From: Tolypeutes matacus
Taxonomy: Eukaryota; Chordata; Mammalia; Cingulata; Chlamyphoridae
Length of the DNA: 64,000 nt
Direction: 5' to 3'
NCBI GenBank assembly: GCA_026826555.1
Contig: JAKSZT010053928.1
Span: 44,155,311-44,219,310, forward strand
Shown: piece by piece, positions 51,801-60,800 of the stretch
Layout: each line of letters begins with the position of its first letter
How positions within the stretch are numbered: the stretch's first letter is position 1
Notes under the pieces: model-generated
Databases searched by the model: none
The model's input: the letters and a program-made list of their open reading frames with translations, nothing else
Told to the model about the DNA's origin: nothing
Program-made: the position numbers and the translations under genes

Positions 51801-54800
51801 GGGCAGGAACTGAAACTTCTAAGTGGAAGCAAACTACAAATTGTCTGGGAACTAAAATTACCAAAAGAAACATGTGAGTCTTCCTTCTTCTAATATAATT
51901 TCAGCTTCGTTTTCATTTGCCTTTGCTATAGGTTAGGTGCAGTTGTTTTTTTTTTTTGTATATTAGTTTCAAAATTTCAATAGTACATAAAATAAAATAG
52001 TAGCGGTACATATAACTGTTAAAAGGATGTATTACATTAATTTTAACATCAACCCACTGATATATAATTTTGAATCCTACAAATAAATAACTACTTGGAC
52101 CCAAAATAAACAGTAAACAATATTATTTTAATTTATTTCTCTTTGGCAAAGGGAAAAATGTTTTAAGGTTACTAATAATCGTATTATAATTATTTATAAG
52201 TTTGTAATAAATTTCTTAATAGATGATGTGGCAGTTTGATATTATTTATGAATTTCAAAAAGAGATATTGATTATGTTTGTAAACTGGTCTGTTCCTCTG
52301 GGCATGATACCTTCTGATTCTATTAGATTCTGCTGAGATGTCTTTGATTAAATTAAGATTAGGGCTTTGATTCTACCATGTCATTAGGGAGTGCAAGGAT
52401 GAGTCACTATCCCCTTGGTGGGATGATAAAACAGACTCTCACATGGAAGCAGATACACAGGATCCTGCAGCCCCGGGAAGAGAGAAGAGCCTGATAGTTT
52501 ACAGCTGACCTTGTGAGGAGAACAGAGCAGCTGAGCCCAGAAAAAAATGAGCCCCAGAGGAAAAGAGATGAGCCGTATGCCAGCCTACAGCTGAGATGGA
52601 AAGAAGCTGGGACAACAGAGCTTTAGGAGGAAAGAGGAAGGCTGAGCCCTCAGACATCACCCACCATCTTGCTTCAACACGTGGCAACAGACTTTGGGTG
52701 AGAAAGTACCTCTCATGGTACCTTGAGTTGGACTTTTTAGGGCCTTGTAACTGTAAGCTTCTACCCCAAATAAATAACCTTTATAAAAGCCAACAGATTT
52801 CTGATACTTTGCATCAGCACCTCTTTGGCTGACTAATATGGATATGATTAACTATAACTACATTTATATGTGACAGAAATGCTCAGGAACCAAAACCTCA
52901 ATTAAGCTATATGTCCATCAGTCTGAGTTTTTCTAGAACTTAAGTAACACCTCATTCACATTTGTGTCCCTAGCACAGTCTGGACTATTACAGGCTATGA
53001 ATCAATGTATCAATGACTAAGCAGGCAAAATGATTTTAACTCACATTTAAAATATGCAAGTTAAAAAATAATAGTCTACAGTTCTTCCCATAAGTATGTG
53101 CATATATACAGATAATTATTTTCTTCTGTTTCTTTCCTTATTACCCATTTTCTTCAAATTCCATTTTCTATATAGTTCTCCTCTTGTCTATTCTCAGCAT
53201 ATGAGGGTGACTCTCTTATTAGAATCTAAAATCAGGCATTTTAATCATTCACTACATACTAATTTACAGCACATGACATTCCACAGCAAGGGGTGCTTTA
53301 TAAACAACATTAGCTTTCAAAGACAAACTGTCTAATATATGTAATACTGTCTCTAGAACAACCTACAATGCAGTTTTAAGAGAAAAAATAAAATGATAAA
53401 AGCAATGAGATCTGCAAATATTACATTTTTAAAAAATTATAATTTGTAATTTAAAACAATTGAAACAAACTGTTAAATAATTTTAGTTTCTGAATATATT
53501 TACTTTTCCATTTATATTCAATAAGTTAAAAATACTTCTAAGTTATCTTACCTGGAGGTTGCTGAGGCCAAAAATACTGCTGCCAATCCTGAAGAACATA
53601 GGTAAATCGAATAGCAATACTAACTGGAGGCAATGGCATTAAAGGACATCCCTAGGAAATAAATGCAGGAAATAAATGTATCATGAAAATGCTGGTACAC
53701 TTATTCTATATAAATTCCAATACCACAATTTCTAACTTAAGCAATGGATAAAAAACTACCTTTTTGAAACCTGTATTTTCAAATTATAGTACTAGATAAT
53801 AAGAGCATGTATTCATAAAGTGTGACATTCTAGCCATTAAATAGGAAAAATAAGTCATTAGATGCTATTAGCACTAAAGGTGCAGAAGTCAGAAAATCCT
53901 TTATATGGGATAAATTCTTACAAACTAAAAGCTTTAAAATTTTACAAACAGTAAATCAAAGAAAAGGAGCAGTGCTAGCAAAGGTTAGACCTGCTTTAAA
54001 AGGAAAAGGAAAGGTAAACTCCTCGAAGGAATCACCGTATATTTTCATGTGCATGTCTGTGTACAGAGTTTCCACAACTTTTGCACACAGTATCTATAAA
54101 TGTTTTCATTTGAACAAAAAGTTGTGCAGAAAAATCAAAAGTTTTAGAAACAATGCCGAGAGCAAATTAACTTTTATTTTACTATGAAAATTGCTTAAAT
54201 TACTACATGGAAAGGGGATATTAAATTCTATTAAACAAAATGATCTTTCAAAATACCTTATACACTTTTTTTTTTAAAGATTTATTTTATTTATTTATTT
54301 CTCTCCACCTCCTTGTTGTTTTTCACTTGCTGAGTCTGTTCGTCTTCCTTGTTTTTCTTTAGGAGGCACTGGGAGCCGAACCCGGGACCTCTGATGTGAG
54401 AGGGAGGTGTCTAATCACTTGAGCCACCTGCACTCTCTGCTTTGTTGAGTCTCTCATTCTGTTTTCCCTCCCCACATCTCCTGTTGTGTCATCTTGTTGC
54501 GTCAGCTTGTCATGTCAGCTCGCTGTCTTCTTTAAGAGGCAACTGGAACCTCTGCTCCCTTCTTTGTTCTGTCTCCCATTATGTTCTTTTATTCTTGTGT
54601 CTCTTGTTGTGTCAGCTTGCTGCACCTGCCCGTCACTCCAACTCGCTGCCTTCTTTAGGAGGCACCAGGATCCAAACCAGAGACCTCCCATATTTTTAAG
54701 TAGGAGCCACTACTTCCCTCTTAGACACTTTTAATTACACAAATACAACTTCTTACTATTCACGTCAGACAAATTAAATATGAAAAAAATGTGGTTCACA

Positions 54801-57800
54801 TCTCAAATAAGACAAGATGTGGGAAATACCTTTTCCTTTAAATGAAAATGAATGCAAACTGAAGCCAATTGAAATATTTAACCAGAATTTTAGACTAAGA
54901 TAAATAGTCACTAATGCAAAAGATATTATATTAATGAATTGGTAAAAAACATAAAACTTAGATTTATCTTTAAACTAATTAAAAATAATAAAAATTATCA
55001 TCCAGACATCTTATGATCTCAGATTCTCTTCATAATGCTTAACCTACAGAAATATGAAATGGGAAGTGAAGGTGCATAGGAATTGCCTAGGAATCTTAGG
55101 AAAATGCAGATTCAGTAGTGCTCTGCATGTCTGACAATGTTCTAGGTGTTGCTGATGCTGCTGGTCAGCAGACCACACTTTAGAGCAGCAAACAAGTAAG
55201 AGACATCTAGCTTAGCAGTATCTATAAAATTCACTAGTATCTTTAATGAAATATAAACTCAATCTGAAGTCAAAATATAAGATGGCTGTCAAAGAAAAAC
55301 TTTTCCTGGTATTGGTTCTAGAGGGAGGAGAGTAATCCTTGTACACATACTAGGAGCATGTATGTCTGGCCCAATCTATCTAGTGGTGGCCTGAGAGACT
55401 AACAATTCAAAAACATGCACTGCATGTAAAATGTGGCTTATAGAGCTTTCCCACATGACTCTGTGGGAGACCAATCAACTGGATGTCTGAGGCAGGGCAC
55501 TGCTGCCTGGAGGACATACACTGTAGTGCCCAGACCATGAGGAAACTTTCCTAGTAGAGGGGATATTCATCCTGTGCGAATGGGGTGTGGCAGTTTGATG
55601 GTATCAAATTCAGAGGTTTCACTTACTTGATTAAATTAAGATTAGGGCTTTGATTGGGCTACGTCAGTAGGACATTGAGTCCCTGCCCCATTGGTCGGTG
55701 GACACTCACACAGAAAACGACAGGGCAGAGCCTCTTGAGAGCATAGGCAGTGCCTAACAGGGGAGGACAGGCCAGTATGTCAAGTCCTCAATGTTGTTGC
55801 AAGTAACTATGAATCTTGTCCTTCAATGAGTTCATCTTGATGGTTACCATGGGTCCCAAGGGGGGGGGGAGGAATAGAATAGATGGAACATGGAGGATTT
55901 TGGGGGAGATGGAATTATTCTACATGATCCTGCAACAATGGATACAGACCATGTTAAACCTCATCAAAATCTTATTATAAAAGTATACAGTTCAAATTGT
56001 AAACCATAATGTACATCACTGACCATGATTAGTAGCAATGTTTCAATATTTGTATATCAACTGTAACAAATGTACCAACCCACATGTAAAATGCTATTAA
56101 TAGGGGAAAGGTGAAAAAGGGGAGAAAGTTAGGTATATGGGAATCACCTATATTCTGTACATGACTTTTCTGTAATCTAAAACTTCTTTGAAGACAAACT
56201 GAAAACAATAAGACACTGGGGGAATAAATAGAAGAAAATGTCACTGCACATACAAGACTAAAGATCTTACAGTGATGAAAGATATGTCAAAAATTTTTTT
56301 TAATTTAATTTTATTTTTTTATTGTTTCAAATTAAAAAAAATTTTTTTTGTATTTTGTTTGTTATTTTTTAAACTATCCTTATTATATCATTTTCCTATT
56401 AATTGTATTCGGTTATTTTGTTGGCTTCAATTTTGAAGAAGTTTTGGATCACAGAAGGGTTACAACTGCAGCAGGAGGGGGATCACTGGTGCAGGGTGTC
56501 AGATGGGGTATGCATGGCAGGAGAATCACCTGGAGCATACCTATAAGGCATCTGAATATGTTCAAGTGTTAATAAGGCACTGTCACAGTGGGTGGAGATT
56601 CACGCAATAACCAAAATAATGTCAAATACCCATCTTGGGGAGCTCTGCCACATTTTCTAATGGACAGCAAGAATCCCCTGAGTACAGAGATCGTGACTAG
56701 TGAAGGAAGACAGACTACTGATGGGCCCTTGATATTGATGACGGTACTTATGAACCTTTTCTTCTGAAACTGAAACTTAACCTAGTATTATAGGGTGCCT
56801 AAGAGTTAACTCCTGAAAGCCTCCTTGTTGCTCAAATGTGGCCTCTCTCTAAGCCAAACTCAGTATATAAATGCATTACCTTCTCCCCAGTGTGGGACAT
56901 GACTCCCGGAGATGAGCCTCCCTGGCACCAAGGGATTACTACGAAGCACCAACTAGCAATGCAACTGGAAAAAGACATTGCTCAAAAGGGGGAAAGGGTA
57001 AAGACAAATGAGTTTATATGGTTAAGAGACTTCAAAGTGAGTTGGGAGGTCATTCCAGAGGTTACATTTACGCACATCTCAGCAGGATCTCATTGACTGC
57101 CAAAGTAAATATTGCCTCAAATAGCAGGGCTCCTGAGAGCTCTGGAGACATCCAGACATTATAGGCAGAGCAGATAGCTCAGGATTCTGGTGCCCTGCCA
57201 GTGAGCCCTACTTTGGAATTTATGCTCCCCAGTGTGATAGGGTTGGACTCAGTTGTGGTTTCCCTACACATGGCTCTTCTGTTCCTTCTATCTAAACCTA
57301 TAGTTAGTACTAGAGCTGATAGGTATATGTCCAAGAAACTTAAATCTTTTGGCTGTCCATGTACCAGTTGGGCCCTGAATCTCAACAGATTTGCAACACC
57401 TACTATCCAGTTCATTGGACTCACCCAGGACAACTAACAATGTGATGATGATGGACAACAACCATTTCAAGGAACAGAGAGAGTCTGCAACTGCTTCCAT
57501 CCATCTGCCCCATGGGATCTAAGCCCCCTCTCAATTAGAGGCAGAGTGGGCATCACCATCCCAGCATCCTCAGGATTGGGGTATGAATGATGAGCTAGAG
57601 TAGATTTACTGTTATTCTACTATAAACTTGTGATTCTAGCAATGGAAGAACTTTTTTCATTGATGTGGAGGCAGTGGCCACTGGAGGTTCTGAGGGGAGA
57701 GACAGGGAAAAATAGGCGTAATTTGGGGGCATTTTCAGGACTTGGGCCATTATATACCTTGTAATAACTTACAAAAATGTGCAGGAGGGAAGCGGGTGTG

Positions 57801-60800
57801 GCTCAAGCAATTGGGCTCCAGTATACCACAAAGGAGGCCCAGGGTTTGACTCTCAAGGCCTCCTGGTAAAAGGCAAGCTGGTGCGCACGGCAAGCTGGCC
57901 TGTGCAGGAGGGCTGGCTCACGTGGAGTGCTGGCTCGCACGGAGAGCTGGCGCAGCAAGATGATGCAACAAAAAGAGACACAGAAAAGAGATAATAAGAA
58001 ACGTAGCAGACCAGGGAGCTGAGGTGGCGCCAGAGATTCAGTGCCTCTCTTCATTCCGGAAGGTCCCAGGATCAGTTCCCAGTGCTGCCTAAAGAGAAGA
58101 CAAGCAGACACAAAAGAACACACAGAGAGGAGACAGAGAGTGCAAAACAACAAAGGGTCGGGGGGCAGGGGGAGAAATAAATAAATGAATAAATCTTAAA
58201 AAAAAAAAAAAAAAAAAAAGTTCAGTAGAGAGTGAACTACAATGTAAACTATAATCCACGCTTAGTGGCAATGCTCCAATATGTGTTCATCAATTGTAAC
58301 AAATGTACCACACTAGTGAAGGATGTTGTTAATGTGGGAAAATGTGGGAGGGGTAGGGAGCAGGGCATAATGGGAATCCCCTATATTTTTTATGTAACAT
58401 TTATGTCAACTAAGTATCTTTAATAAAAAAATTTTAAAGTATGTTAAAAAGAAAAAAAAAAATGTTTTTCGATGAATTATAACAAATTTAAGATCCTAAT
58501 NNNNNNNNNNAAAAAAAAATGTTTTTCGATGAATTATAACAAATTTAAGATCCTAATACAAGGTATTAATAATAGAGTGGTAGATGGGAAAAAATTACCT
58601 AATTTCAAATATGAATGATAGTTAATAGTATTATTTTAACAACCTTTCTTCAATTGTTACAAAAGTAACAACTATTTTTAAAAAATAGCAAAATTATAAA
58701 GAAAAAAAAATGCTATCATCAATTGCAACAAATTTTCCACACCAATGCAAGGTGTTGGTGGTAGGGAGGGTATATGGGAATCCTGTATTTTATGTATGAT
58801 TTTTCTTTAAACTCATTACTTCTTTAAAAAAAAAAAAAAAAAAAAAGTTGAAGGAGCATGATATTTATATACAACCTACACTTAAGTGTTCAGAAAATGG
58901 ACTAATAGACACATGGATAGATAGACAGATTGACAGAATGATGGAAAAGCTAGCTAGCTAGATTCAGTAAATATGGCAAAATTGATGGAACTTGGTATCT
59001 GGAGGAATAAACCTCTGTATGGGGTTTATATTATTTTTGTAACTGGCCTGTAAGTTTCAAAGCACTTCAAAATAAAAACTTAAAAAAAAGGAAGCCTTTT
59101 AAAAGAATCGGATCTATGTGAAATTGAAATAAAATGCCAGTGAAGAATGAGTGCCCTGGAGCTCTTCAAAAAGGTGTTTAAAAGTCATTCTTTTTCAAAG
59201 AAATTTGAAAGTTAAAACCTTCCCACAAAGAAATTCCAGGCCAAGTTTATTTCAATGCTGAATTCTATCAAATATTTAGTAAGAATTAACTACACAACTC
59301 TATAGAAAATAGAGAAGGGCACATACTTTATAAGGCCAGCATTCCCTGACATCAAACCAAAGTCATTAATGAGAAAAGAAGCAAAAGGCCAATATCCTTC
59401 ATGAGCACAGGTACAAAATTTCTTAACAAATTATTAATAAATAGGATATGGAAAACAAGCCAAAAAAAAGTCATTCTTTTAAAAACAGAAGATTCACAGA
59501 TTAGGTAGTTTTAACTACATATAATCTCCAAAGTTGCCAAACCAGTCTCAATGATTTTAAGTTCAATTCCTATCAAATCAAGTTTGAGAGATGTTTTATA
59601 TCTAGAAGAGTGCATTTGTGAATGTTCTAACAGATGATGGGATAAAGTAATTAAGAACATTTTTTTTAAAAACTACAACTACCAAAAGGTCAAAATTAAG
59701 TCAGGTTTCACAGATCAGAGTGATCTCAAGTTTCAGAAGAGAAGTTTACTACATAGCTGAGTGATACAAAAGATCCATGAAAATAATGTTCACTAACATT
59801 TATTTAAGAAGAAGGAAGAAAGTGTTAATGTTTGCATGTTATCAGAAATTTGATCTAAAAAATTTTTAAATAATTGAAAATTCCCGGACAGAAGAAAGAA
59901 CAACTAATGGAGTAGAAATGAACACATAATTGCCTTTTTCAAAAATGTCCCAAAATACCACATGTAGAATTAAACAGTATTTAAGCCCTTTCAGAGCCCA
60001 GAAAGTTTTTGAAGAGAAAATTACATAAATATAGGAAACTCTCTAAAATACATGCTTCTATGATTTTTTTTTTTTTTTTTTTTTTTAATGGAAACAATCA
60101 CAAAACACTGGTAACAGTTATTTTGAGGAGAGGGACTGAGGGGTAGAGGAAAGCTTTGACTTTAAATTTCCTAACGTGGTATAGGCATCAGTTTTTTAAA
60201 AATATATTAAACTAATTTACCTGGGTAGTAATAATCCTACCACTATACCACTTAGAGTTTCAACATTCAAAATCTATTTTTATGAAACTAAGTCCTAATA
60301 CTAAATGTCTTTCTAGCAAACAATATCTATTAAAAAAGAAATTTCAGCATTATTTTCTTCTGTAAATGTTTTCCTTTTTAAAATTCTCAAACCTTTGGAA
60401 AGGGTGCAAAACCTAGTACAATAAACACTCCCTTTCACCAAGTTCACCAATTACTAACATTTTACCACATTTGCTCTCTCTCGCTCTCTCTTTACATACA
60501 TTTTTTTTTCTAAGTTTTTGCTGAACCTTTTGAGAGTAAATTACAGGCATCGTGACAATTCCCCTCTAAATACCTCAGCATTTTATTCCTAAAAGCAAGG
60601 ATATCATCCTACAGAACCATAACACAATAATCATACTCAAAAAATTTAACATTGATATAATACTTTTTTCTAATATATAGTCTATTTTAAAATTCTCCCA
60701 ATAGTGCCCTTTATAGCTATTTGTTTTGGTCAAGGATCTAATCAACAATAATGCATGCATTTATCTGTCATGTCTCTTTAGTCTCCCCTTTAATCTAGGC

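Larger units (their letters stand above)
49971..53551 (-). other. intron between exons 8 and 9
   Basis: 3.6 kb with the worn MITE (50057-50225), two SINEs (50741-50964), MIRs (51350-51730) and the LTR-like element (52227-52849). An AG simple repeat lies near 50012-50032. 52850-53551 has no recognised feature. Confidence 0.5.
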
